Below are positions 53,994-64,000 of a stretch of 64,000 nt of DNA, piece by piece. The notes beneath the pieces were generated by a model. It did not search any database, was not told the origin of the DNA, and worked only from the letters and a program-made list of their open reading frames with translations. The stretch's first letter is position 1, and each line of letters begins with the position of its first letter. The stretch comes from Coniochaeta sp. PMI_546 (Eukaryota; Ascomycota; Sordariomycetes; Coniochaetales; Coniochaetaceae). A program made the translations under genes and the position numbers. The stretch is from assembly GCA_021432605.1 (NCBI GenBank), contig MU271144.1, positions 2,228,606 to 2,292,605 on the forward strand, written 5' to 3'.

Positions 53994-56154
53994 ATGGGTT
54001 CCATTGGAGATGCGCCTAACGGCCTTAACGGCCAGCCCAAGCGAGGGATCAGGATCGCTGGATGCTCAGGAGGTGAGATATGCCCCCAACTCTCGCATTA
54101 CTGGCGCATCATTAACCATACCTTTCACTACAGGTGTCTACGACCGCAAACGAGCAATCCACGACATGGCCAAGAATGAGGACGTGGATGTCATCACAGG
54201 CGACTGGATGTCCGAATGCAACATGACTCTAAGAGGTTCCGACAAGCGAGACCGTCTCGCTCAAAAGTCCATGACTTCGGGCTCAACTGTGGTTGCAAAG
54301 GGTTACGAGCCATATTTCCTCGACGAGCTGGATCCCGCCATCCCCTGGCTGGCCAAGAAGGGCACCAAGGTTGCTGTCAACGCCGGAGCTAGTGATGTTC
54401 ACGGTCTGGCGGCAGCCGTCAAGGAGCTCATCAAGAAGCACGGCGTAGACTTGAAGGTCGGTGTTGTCGATGGTGACGACGTGACAGATGTTGTTCTCGA
54501 TCTGTACAAGAAGGGTGAGCACGAACATGGCCTGTCGCAAGTGAATCCGCAGCGGAGCATACTGACGTAGACTCAGGCGAACCGTTTCACAACCTCCCGG
54601 CCAACAAGCCAATCCAGGAATGGGGCTACGATCCCATCTGCGCGCAGTGCTACCTCGGCGGCACGGGTATCGCAGCTTGCTTCCAGGGCGGGGCCGATAT
54701 CGTGCTGTGCGGCCGCGTGGCCGACGCCTCGGTGACCGTTGGCGCAGCCATGTGGTGGCACGGTTGGACGCGCGACAACCTCACAGAACTTGCCAGCGCC
54801 CTGATGATCGGTCACATCATCGAGTGCAGCACATACGCCACTGGTGGATACTACTCGGGCTTCAAGTCGCTGGCCCCCCACGACACCGACATGGGCTACC
54901 CCATCGCCGAGATCGACCACAAGGGCGACGCCGTGATCACCATGGAGAAGGGTCGTGACGGAGTCGTAAACACTGCGACGGTCGCCAGCCAGCTTCTGTA
55001 CGAGATCCAGGGCCCGCTGTACTACAACAGCGACGTCACCGCCTCCATTGAGGACATCGTCATCAAGGAGATTGGCCCGAATGCCGTCCACGTGTCTGGT
55101 ACAAAAGGCCTGCCCCCACCGGCGACGACCAAAGGTACGACTTGAGATCTCTTCCGTTACACTGCCGGAGTATGACGCGGGCCACAGCATGCTTGACAGC
55201 TGGCGTCTCAGTCGTACTTCGGCTTCCCCCCCAGAATACAGACCCAATCACTAACACCTGTCTTTCACAGTCGGTATCACCGCCAAGGGCGGCTACCAAG
55301 CCGAGTTCCACTTCTACCTCACCGGCCTCGACATCGAAGAGAAAGCCGCGATGGTCGAGCGGCAGACCAAGGCCCTGATGGGCGAGCACCTGACCCGCTT
55401 CTCCTGCCTGCGCTTCATGATCGCCGGCGCGGTGCCCTCCGACCCCCAGTCCCAGGACGAGGCGACCGTCGACCTCCGCATCTTCGCCCAGACGCGGGAC
55501 GCCGAGATCCTCTCGGGCAACAACTTCGTCGACTCCGACCGCGGTTCCTTCGCGCGCTTCTGCATCGAGAATCTCCTCCAGGGGTACCCGGGTAGCACCA
55601 TGGCGCCCGACATGCGCACCGCCATCGGCCGCCCCTTCTTCGAGTACTGGGTCTCCCTCCTGCCCCAGGAATTCGTCAGGGAGCAGGCCTACCTGCCCGA
55701 CGGCACGGTGCTCGACATCCCCTCCCCGACCGTGGTGCAGACCTACCCGCGCGAGCAGCCTAGCTACGACCCGGTCTCGCCCGCGGACCTGTCGTCCTTC
55801 GGCCCCACCACGCGGGCGCCGCTGGGCTACGTGGTCCTGGGCAGGTCGGGCGACAAGAGCTCCAACTGCAACCTGGGCTTGTTCGTGCGCCACGACGACG
55901 AGTGGGAGTGGTTGAGGTCTCTGCTGACCATCGGCAAGATCCGCCAGTTGCTCGGCAAGGACGACAAGGGGAAGCAGATTGACCGCTGCGAGTTCCCGAA
56001 TATCAGGGCCGTGCACTTCTTGCTGAAGGATCACCTGGACCGCGGGTTCAACTCGACGAGCAGCTTTGACTCGCTGGGCAAGAACCTGTGCGAGTATATC
56101 CGGAGCAAGCATGTGGATATTCCGAATAGGTTTCTTGAGAGGGGTCGTATTTAG
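53994..56154 (+). CDS. AtuA-family (DUF1446) protein, second paralogue
   Basis: Four exons (53994-54072, 54134-54514, 54577-55134, 55271-56154) encode 633 residues. It has the same two-domain plan as the first paralogue: AtuA/DUF1446 to about residue 455, then the AtuA-like ferredoxin-fold domain. Visible parts are RIAGCSGGVYDRKRAI, VITGDWMSE, KVAVNAGASD, GDDVTD, GADIVLCGRVADAS, WWHGW, HIIECSTYATGGYYS, RIFAQTRD, PLGYVVLGRSGDKSS and IRAVHFLLKDHLDRGFN. A short N-terminal extension (MGSIGDAPNGLNGQPK) is extra. Alignment by eye suggests about half of the residues are shared. None of its three intron positions matches the two of the first paralogue. No targeting signal is seen. The reaction is unknown. 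Confidence 0.9.
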
Positions 56155-56754
56155 GGAGGCTGAGAGGTGGGAAACTCATGCTTGATTGTAATGGAGCTAG
56201 GGTAGTTTGTTGAATTTTCGCCCGGCCGTTAAAGGCACCAGATACGATTGTGCGTTCGGTGATGTTTCCCACGCCACGCGGCCACCTCGAGGCTTGTATG
56301 GGGGTGGGTTTGCGTCGTACAGTCTTGTCGTGGAACGTGACTGGCTTTGCCATGTCTTGTACATTACATAGAACAGCCAGAGCTAGGTGTGAGTCCTCTT
56401 GAGCGTGTATCGACCATGTGCCTCGTCGTCTCCGGTAGCGGACCCTACGAAGGTTAATAGTTGGTTGATGCGTGCCGACGAGACTCGTGGTGTCAGTGGC
56501 GATTGAATGAGATGTGCTACCTTTTCCAGTAGCACACGAGTTCATGTGGCCAAGTTTAAAGCCTTGAAATGGAACAGTACCCTTGAGAGAAGAGGTTTCG
56601 AGTGGACGGTGTGAAGGAGTATAAGTAAAGGCGGCCAGCGAGCTTCATGTCCTGGAAAAGGCTCCCAGACAACTCTGTACCTCAGACTTACTACTTCGAC
56701 TAACAGATTATACTATCGCGTACCCATCCAGCTACCTCTCCGCGAAGACCAGAG
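56155..56754. promoter_or_regulatory. promoter region of a small secreted-protein gene
   Basis: A 600-base tandem region. A likely TATA box lies at 56630-56637 and a CT-rich leader follows. The shared cluster element was not found, so the cluster probably ends with the second AtuA-like gene. Confidence 0.5.
56630..56637 (+). promoter_or_regulatory. TATA box (TATAAGTA)
   Basis: TATAAGTA lies 118 bases before the ATG of the secreted-protein gene, a plausible distance for a fungal core promoter with a leader of about 80-90 bases. Confidence 0.5.
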
Positions 56755-57297
56755 ATGAAGTCCTCGAGGCATATGCTCGCACTCCTTTGCGCCTCATCAC
56801 ACCTGGCTAGTGCTCTGCCACCACCAGCGCCGGAATCAACCGGCAGACCCTTCCAGATCGACGGCTTTGTAGCACAAGGCTATCCTCAAGCGATGGACGG
56901 TGACCAGCACCTGTCATTGTATGAGCCCCCCTTTCCACACATCAACAGGTATATCACTGACCAGGGCCACAGCGTCGAGTATAACGTCACCCTCACGCCC
57001 GGCGAAGGCAACGCATGGTGCTGGGCCTGGAGCGAGGTCTCCGACCTCAGCATCGGGGACGTCCCGACTTCGACGTGTCAGGCCGACCATTCGGTCAAGT
57101 GGTCGTTCCTCAAGGCTTCCGACACGTACAACTTCACCGTGACATGGCAGTACACCGGGCACGGCCATCTCGTCGGCTCGTGGATGATCCCGGAGTCCCA
57201 GGTGCAGTGGCTCACCGACGACGGAGATGTGGCCGTGCAGCATTATGTTGGGCCGACGAGCTTCAATGTCAGCACGGAGGATGTGTTTGGGCGGTAG
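56755..57297 (+). CDS. small secreted glycoprotein of unknown function
   Basis: Single-exon frame of 180 residues. The N-terminus (MKSSRHMLALLCASSHLASA) is a signal peptide with likely cleavage after the ASA/ALP region near residues 20-21. The mature protein is acidic and Trp/His-rich (WCWAWSEV, HGHLVGSW), with N-glycosylation sites at NVT, NFT and NVS. Two cysteines remain after cleavage (NAWCWAW and STCQAD), so one disulfide is possible. The pattern of alternating strands suggests a beta-sandwich. No family was recognised. A TATA box and leader upstream support expression. The gene converges with the RTA1-like gene. Confidence 0.72.
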   Translation: MKSSRHMLALLCASSHLASALPPPAPESTGRPFQIDGFVAQGYPQAMDGDQHLSLYEPPFPHINRYITDQGHSVEYNVTLTPGEGNAWCWAWSEVSDLSIGDVPTSTCQADHSVKWSFLKASDTYNFTVTWQYTGHGHLVGSWMIPESQVQWLTDDGDVAVQHYVGPTSFNVSTEDVFGR

Positions 57298-57567
57298 TGA
57301 GCGGGTGAAGCAGAAGATGATGCGCGGATGGTATGATGTCGGCCGAGTAGATTGGCCTGGCACGACAGGTCAGGGGTGAAAGAAGGCTGAGATGAAGGAG
57401 ACCATGCCAGCAGCAGTCGAAGCATGCATAACGATACATTGAAATGTAAATTCTAGACAGATGAAGATCTATAACCAAGACCCAAACTCCAACGCTGAGT
57501 TATAAGTATGCCTGCCGGGAGAAAATTTGACATAGATAGCCGCCTGCCGCCTTGTAAGAGTGAAGCC

Positions 57568-58702
57568 TCAATGTCCGACCTTCGTCTCTTCCACTGCCGG
57601 TTCGGACATCTCGAGGTCCTGTTGACTGTCATCCCCGCTTCGGGCTGCCTTCTTGGCCGCCTTCTTCGCTGCCTTGTCGGCCTTCTTGGTCTGTTTTGCT
57701 GCAGCACTACGGGCTGCCATCTGAGGGAAGAGGATTCCGGGTGGTAACCATGCCAGGAGATTTACCGCGATAGCGACCATGCTGGGGGGCGAGTCAGTAT
57801 TGGATATTGCGTGGATATGACAGGGTGCGATGTGACTTACAAGCCCTCCAGGACGATGAACGACGGCTCATCCTGCATGATATGGTTGCCCCATCCGCCT
57901 GCCATCTCAGCGACACTAGGTTTGCTGTTAGGACCTTCAACAACAGTATATGTGAGTCACCCAATACTTACCGATAGATGCACCGTATCAGGATCAGGAA
58001 GTAAGCGCCACTGACGCCGTAAATAAAGAGACGGAACCTCTTGTTATTCCACAGCGCTACCGCCTCCGGGTCGGCCTCGGGGCTTCTGATCCACTTCCTC
58101 ACGCGCAGACTGTAGTCCACCGCCGAGAGACCGAAGAAGGCCAAGACGACGACCTGCAGCACGATTCCGGCGATGATGGCCCGGTTGCCGTTCTGCAGCA
58201 GCTTGGGGTTGGGAGCCTTGGACGCTCCGCCCGCACTAGCGGCGATGGCACCGCCGATGGCCTGGACGAGCAGGCAGGAGACGTCGCCGGGCACGAAGAT
58301 CCAGGGGTACAGGGTCGGGCGGATACGCGAGAGGGCCGGGTTGAGGGACAGACAGACGTGTTTGAGGGTCAGGTAGATGGAGATGCAGATGAGCGTGGGC
58401 CCCAGGATGATGGCGACAATCTGGGTCTGGAAGGCCTCGGAGTTCCAGGGGTTGTCGTGGAGGGGCACTCGGGCTGCGTAGCCGGCGAGCTCGAGGGCGC
58501 AGCCGGCGGTTATGAATGCCATGTAGCTCCATGTTCTCTTCTTCACTCCGACGGCAAAAGTGACCACCATGGCGACTCCAAAGGCGGCCGCGAAGAAGAT
58601 GTTGATCCCCTTGTTGGGGTAGTAGCCCTGGGTTGTCTTTGATACCGGACATGCTGGGCTGACCTCCTTGCAGACGTAGTAGGGGCGCGTCGAGTTAGAC
58701 AT
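57568..58702 (-). CDS. RTA1-like membrane protein
   Basis: Three exons (57972-58702, 57841-57915, 57568-57781) encode 339 residues. The RTA1 family has seven membrane segments; members include yeast Rsb1 (sphingoid long-chain base export) and Rta1 (7-aminocholesterol resistance). The N-terminus (YYVCKEVSPACPVSKTTQGYYPNKG) is split only by loops, followed by membrane segments including INIFFAAAFGVAMVVTFAVG, AFITAGCALELAGYAARV, IVAIILGPTLICISIYLTL and FVPGDVSCLLVQAIGGAI. The family signatures ELAGY, LxPxLxxAxIY-like and DVxSxxxQxxGGG-like are present. The short second exon carries the GGWGNHIMQDEPSFIVLEG loop. A Lys/Ala-rich cytosolic tail of about 50 residues ends the protein. It probably lies in the plasma membrane. 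Its substrate is unknown. Confidence 0.92.
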
Positions 58703-59936
58703 GGCGGCGCAAAGTATCGCGATCGCGATCGCGGTCAACTATACCGGTCCTGTCGCAAAACTCCAAGCAAAAAGCGGCTCAGAGCCAGAACAGAAAATGG
58801 AAGATGTCGAGTCTTCACCCTCAAAAGTAGAAACGAAAAAGAAGCCGCAGAACGAGAAAGAGAATGTGTAAGCAGTCGCTTCCCACGTGGGAAAGACAAC
58901 ATTTGGTTCTGTAGAGGCAACATTATTCCGGTCACTCACTTGATGGATGTGGTCCAGCGGACCTAGGGCCAGGAAAGGAAATACGATCGCAAGGTGGGCA
59001 TCGGCAAGAGGGCCAAGAGTCCAAGACGGACCATAAGAATGACTGGTATCCACTCCTCCCAACGTTCTGGGCTCTGGCTCTGGGGAAGGAATTGGCGACG
59101 TTTACTCGAAGGGGAAACGCATACGAGTGTCGCATATAATATCCGCATCCTCCAAAGATCCTTTCATTGCGTATCGGGTACGAAGCGCAATATCACTTGC
59201 TGGCATCTTGGCAAGGACTGCTTCGGCTGCTCGGAGAGATCTAGACTTGATCTGTGCCCGAGAGCTACGGGATATTGGAAGCCTGGGAGGAAACCCTGCG
59301 AGAATGGTGCCATAACTCCCAGCGGGAGTGCCATGCACCAGGCGCGCGGGATGCACATCTCGGAACCAGACCGACCCGAGAAAAGCTTCCTTACGATGAT
59401 ATGTAACATTGGCAGCCTTAGCGGCTAAGGCAGATGACTAAACTTCAGGACCGGGTCGATTGAACCCTCCGAATGTGACATTGAAAATTTGATGCCCAAA
59501 ACACCGGGACGGCTTCATTTGCCAGATCGCACCCGACCGTGTTATTTGTCAATCTGTCCTATTTTAGTGTCCAGTCCTGCCTTTGGTCGGTCCCAAGCCA
59601 TGTCATGCACGTCATTACGCGACTTGTGAGATGTTTTCCTGTGAATGGAGAAACCGCCTGAGACGAAAGACCAGCAGGTTGTCAAGGCTGCACCATAGCA
59701 GATGGGTACAAATAGAAGAACCATAGCTAGAGCTCACAACGAGCTCAACTCCTGCCAATTTTCCGGGAGAAGAAATGAGCATGATTCCGCAGTTACAGGC
59801 AGGTGCAAGTCTGACGACTGTCGCTGATATACCTCTCTATGCCGCCCGCTATTCACTTGGATATGCTAAATCGAACCATCATTGATCATGACTGTGTACA
59901 AGCGAAGCCTCAACTACCAAACGCTGCTCGCTGCTC
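58703..59936. other. intergenic region, no gene seen
   Basis: About 1.2 kb upstream of the RTA1-like gene and downstream of the SGNH hydrolase gene. Open frames near 58994-59428 lack domains. A GC-rich stretch with a weak tRNA-like look at 59412-59465 was rejected. Confidence 0.4.
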
Positions 59937-61499
59937 TCAAGTCCGAATAGATACAACATCGCTCCACGGCGAGTGGTCCTGCTGATCGCCGCAGTAACTC
60001 TTGACGCGCACCTCCCACTGCTGACCATTCCCGGGCCAGAATATCCTGTACTCGTTAATATCTGTAAACAAATCTGCTCCCCAACCCCAACCTTTTTGCC
60101 GCGCTTGCACAAAATACCCAAAGGCGCCGTAGAGTCTATCCCACGTCACCTTGATCGGTTGCGTGGTGTCCTCTAACAGCGTCCTGAAGACCCGAACATT
60201 CTTCGGCGACCAGCACGGACGAAGAGGGATCGTGGCCGGGATGGTGAAGTTGGCATTTCCGAGACCGTACTTCTCATACAGCACCTGGCTGAATGCCTTT
60301 GCGATCTGGAACTCGCCCAGAGCGTTCGGATGCAGACCGTCGTGACTCGCTGGGCAGCCTCTGAGGCCGCCTTGTGGGAGGGCCGTGTCAGCTACTGTGA
60401 CTCTCATTGCTCATTTAAAGAGACACGAGACTCATGACTCACAAGAATAACTCTCCCTCAACCTCACCAGATGGATAGGACTCCTCTCACTCGTCAGCCG
60501 CTCAATAAAACCCTCCAGCATGTCATTATACTCGTCCGTCTTGGTCGGCAAGTCATCATGCCCGGCAGCAGGCGTCCGCCGCGGCACATTCGCAACCGCA
60601 AACTTGACATCTCCCTTGGCCGCCCTCGCATTGCCAATGAAGTCCCTCATGCTCTCAATCGTCCCATGCGCATCGGAGATCCACGCAAGATCATTAAAAC
60701 CGAGCGCTACCAGCACATAATCCGGCTGGTACTCCTCGACCGCATCTCTGATCAGATACCTGAACTGCGCCACCTGCCTGCCCCAGTGAGCAAAGTGCTC
60801 CTTTCCGTTCTCGTTGAGAAAGGCCGGGTCCACGTCCAGGGCGTAGCCGCCCCAGGTACGCGTCTCCAGGCCCGGGGTGATGGGCTGCGGATATTGAGGG
60901 GGCGGAGCGTCTGATGGAGGGAAGGTGCCGTTGTAGGGTCCCACGAAGGTGATGTTTGCGTCTGGGCTATCGCGGGACCATTCCCATAGCCTGTAGCGCC
61001 AGCTGTAGTCGCCTTCGGCGCCTTGGGTGATTGAGTCGCCCACTATCAGTACCCTGACGGTTGGTATTGGCGATGGACGTGGTGAGGGCGGTGAGGGCGC
61101 TGGTGGTGCAGCCGAAGGGGGTTGGCTAGGGTAGAGAAGCCAGGCCGCGGCGGTGAAGAGGGCCATGATACATGCGGCGGTGAGGATTGTGGGTAGGTAT
61201 CTAAAGAGAGGGCGGAGTGCTACAGGCCTGTGGCTACCCAGGGCGGCCTCCGTATCCTCCTCACGATTGCCCTCCCCGCCATCGTCACCGTGATCGACGG
61301 CGAGGTCCGTAGCACCGTTGTTGATGCTAGGGTCGCTGTTGCCGTTCTCGGCCACGGGCTGAGACCCGGAAGGCGTGCTGCCAACTGGCAGTCCGGCATC
61401 TGACGGAGCTGAAAATGTGCCATACTGTCCGGTAGGGCGCGAGGCTGGACTCAGACTGTCCCTCTCACTGTCGTGAGGGGAGCTGAGGCTGGTTGACAT
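59937..61499 (-). CDS. membrane-anchored SGNH/GDSL hydrolase
   Basis: Two exons (60443-61499 and 59937-60394) encode 504 residues. After a disordered N-terminus (about 1-100, rich in Ser, Pro and Gly) comes one membrane segment, TILTAACIMALFTAAAWLLY, near residues 103-122, then a proline-rich stalk. It is probably a type II protein with its catalytic domain outside the cytosol. The SGNH domain starts at VRVLIVGDSITQGAEGDY, with the nucleophile Ser in GDSITQG. It continues with ALGFNDLAW, containing the oxyanion-site Asn, and ends with the catalytic pair in DGLHPN. The splice joins RESYS to LADTALPQGG in phase. A C-terminal fibronectin III-like region (KVTWDRLYGAFGYFVQ, WEVRVKSYC) follows. Related fungal enzymes include carbohydrate esterases and lipases; the substrate is unknown. 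Confidence 0.87.
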
Positions 61500-64000
61500 T
61501 GGGAGCTCTGAACCGTCTGCAACGGCGTGTAACTGAACGACAAGTCATTACAGCCATGCACACTAGCGCAACAACACGATCGGGTCAAGCCGTACCAATC
61601 TGCATCAGCATGTTCTGAGTCCGATTAACTTGAGTCGCGCGAGGGGCGCGGTGATGGTTCGCATGCTACCTACCCCTGGTGTTTCGGCGGTTGGAGCGGG
61701 TTTGGCGAATGAAATTGGGGGCCGTCTTGGCTGGTGAGCTCTACATGCAATTGGATGCGCTCTGCAGCTGATTGGGTGGTACCACAGCACAATACCGTAT
61801 TCGTGCTTTGACTTCAGCCCATCCATGACCTGCTCACTTGAAACATCAAGCAGCCCATTTCTGTAAGTGCTTTTCTTGAGCCCTTGAAGCTTCTGTCAAG
61901 CTCATGTTAAGCTACGGGGAAAGTGTATACAAAGAACTCTTAAGGCATCCGTTTTCACATGTTTGGCAGTGCTACTTCGAGGGATTTCAGGATGAGCACG
62001 ATACCAAGATCGCATGCGATATAGCGCCATCATATGTGACGATAGCCTTCACTGTAGAGGTGGAACTTCAAGCGCTGTCTAGGTCTTCCACATCCCATCC
62101 ACGCCGGGCGGCAAAGTACAAAAAGTTAGGGTAAATAGCGATACAGCATCGCCGCATCAGATCTAATGACAATGGTTTATTGAGAACACTGTTTGGATCA
62201 GTAACTCGGCCGCGGAGATGGCCCAAGTCCAGGACGGCGACAAGCAAGTGGGTAGACTTGAATGACACCCCACTTGACCATGCTGTCTGTAGCCCTGCCA
62301 TCAAGAGCATAGAAGTTGCAGCGATATGGTGAGCTTCAGACTGTGAGTGCGTGGACAGTCCAGAGAATACATTACGGAATCTGGATAGTGGAGGAACCAG
62401 GACCAGCCCCGAGGCCAAAGAAGGCAAGGACAAGAAGAGAGGGATTAGCTGGCACGATCGACCTCATTTAATGGCCACTCAAGTTCAAAATGAGGTGCGC
62501 TGGCTGGCATACCGAGTGGCGGAGAGACAAGGGAGGAAGATGGGGAGAACTCGAACTCACAAGACCACGTCGCTCTGCTTTTGAGTATGCGGTGTGTGGC
62601 CTTGTGAGACAACGTTCATGCCTGACAAAACCACAGCCAGCTTCACGCTATTTTCACACTCAGGACACCTAACCCATGGAAATGCCCGTGCGCGATCTTG
62701 CACCTGTGAAAGCCGAGTTCCACTCCGGCGCAGCCTTGGTAAACCTGGAAGTGGAGGCTGTCCCCCCTCCTGCCCCAGTAGCCCCTCCTGTGTGATACAT
62801 CATGACGGGATCACCTCCAGCCTTCAAGCCCCCGCCGTCTGGCTCTTTTCCACTCCATCCTCATTCTTCCGGCTGTCCTCGTGATTTCTACTATGCTGTT
62901 GTTGTCTTAATGACAGTCCCTCGAGAACCGAATCCCTACATGATAGAATACAACTGCCGTCGCTAACTTTCCCTCGGTTAGACCTGATTGGAATCGGGCC
63001 GTTGACCGCTTTTTGAGTACCTCTTCTGTGTCATTTCAGTGCGTACGCCGATCAGTATATTACAAGTGTAGCCGACGACAGCTTCGTCCTGTGAGGGTCC
63101 GCCTGTGGCCTGACTTGTTGAGCTTGGAATGCTACCGGCATGTTGGTTCGGTGACAACGCTTCAATATGGAACCCAAGACGGTGCGGACGACGCGTAGCC
63201 CGCTATGTATTCGCTGTCATCGAGGGTTGTGGCGCTTCTTGTGCGCCATTAAAACAACTTGAGCTGGAAACTGGCCAAGGTGAAGAAAAGCAAGTGCATT
63301 TCATTGTCCGAGACATTCCAGTCAGCCGGTTGAGGCATCAGATCGGCCCACGGGCGATCTCTTCACTCCCCCCTCCTACGATTCGCCAGATTTTGCGCCT
63401 CTGAAAATCCAGACGCCGTACGACTGGCCCGAAGCGGCATCCTGTCGTCACCGGTCTCCTAGATCTCTCCACCCCCAGTACCGACAGATTGGACAGATTG
63501 GGCGGGAGGGGCGCGTCGAGGCTCTAGAGCTGGCCGCGCCCATGAATTGTCATGATCTTGCGCCCTTCAGCTAATGTGTTATGAGCCCATATTCTTTCTT
63601 TTCGTGGGGACCCTAGACCCTTTAACGTTCGCAAGCGCGGTCACCACCAGCTAGTCGGTTGGTTTCTTGCCTAGAGCGAGCCCGGAGCAATCGGCGTCCT
63701 AGGTCTAGTGCAATTGATCGTCTTGGCCATCTCCATTTAGCATCCCTTCTTTCGATCACTTCGGCATGCGTACCGCCCTTTCGTCCCATGACCGGCACTT
63801 GTAGACATCTAACCGCTTATTTCTGGGAATTTGGCTTTTAGAGACACGTGGACTAAGCTTTTGCTGTTGCTTTTCTCTTTTCTTTTTGGGGCTCATGAAA
63901 TTGGGCCCGCCGAGAAGACAAGACGCCGTTGACGTGACAAAAGCACTTTCTCCGGCCAAATGATCGACTACCGCGGTAACTAGTCTAGCAAGCCAGTGTG
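61500..64000. other. 2.5 kb right-hand region without a recognisable gene
   Basis: The first few hundred bases are the promoter side of the SGNH hydrolase. The rest has only short open frames with no domains on either strand. No tRNA, terminal repeat or tandem array was recognised. An exon of a gene lying further right cannot be excluded. Confidence 0.45.

Noticed and set aside
59412-59465. tRNA-like sequence with TAGCGGCTAAGG and GGGTCGATTGAACCC
   Set aside because: The second part is a palindrome without the TTCRA T-loop order, no acceptor stem pairs and no poly(T) terminator follows.
63129-63404. 91-codon frame near the right edge
   Set aside because: No domain, no good start context and no exon partner visible in the window.

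Overview
The window looks like a gene-rich chromosomal segment of a filamentous ascomycete (Pezizomycotina, probably Sordariomycetes). The protein families are fungal: a Zn2Cys6 regulator, RTA1, a TRI12-type MFS pump, a bZIP with a DUF3425-type C-terminus, Arb1 and a Pmp3 with a long tail. Introns are about 45-90 nt with GTAAGT-like donors, CTAAC/CTGAC branch points and YAG acceptors. Twenty-seven protein genes are supported. Most gene models were rebuilt exon by exon, and every spliced length given below is divisible by three. No rRNA, CRISPR, transposon or virus-derived element was recognised.

Layout. 0-13.4 kb: class II aldolase (-), NAD(P)-dependent epimerase-like protein (-), a 3.7 kb empty stretch, a Zn2Cys6 regulator (+), a small membrane protein (+), an aldehyde dehydrogenase (+) and a small repeat-containing protein (+). 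14-41 kb is mostly housekeeping: Prp22 splicing helicase (-), Pmp3 proteolipid (+), the RNAi chaperone subunit Arb1 (-), a tRNA-Leu(UAA)-like gene, inositol polyphosphate multikinase (+), Clp1 (+), LSH/DDM1-type remodeller (-), Arc1-type tRNA-binding cofactor (+), a small Cys-rich secreted protein (-), Nuf2 (+), an unknown protein (-) and AP-3 beta (+).

41.2-56.2 kb is the most interesting part and looks like a metabolic gene cluster without a PKS, NRPS or terpene-cyclase backbone gene. It holds a TRI12-type MFS transporter, an SDR, an aldo/keto reductase whose catalytic Tyr is replaced by His, an AhpD/CMD-like protein, two divergent AtuA-family (DUF1446) paralogues, a bZIP regulator and a protein with two tandem ABM-like domains. 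Three intergenic regions of this block (MFS/SDR, bZIP/ABM and upstream of the second AtuA gene) share a 12-14 bp element, TGAATCATTAGC(GT). Its core is a Gcn4-like pseudo-palindrome, so it is a natural candidate target for the local bZIP. The pathway is unknown. A catabolic or detoxifying role is an inference from the families present.

56.7-61.5 kb: a small secreted glycoprotein (+), an RTA1-like membrane protein (-) and a membrane-anchored SGNH hydrolase (-). The last 2.5 kb hold nothing recognisable.
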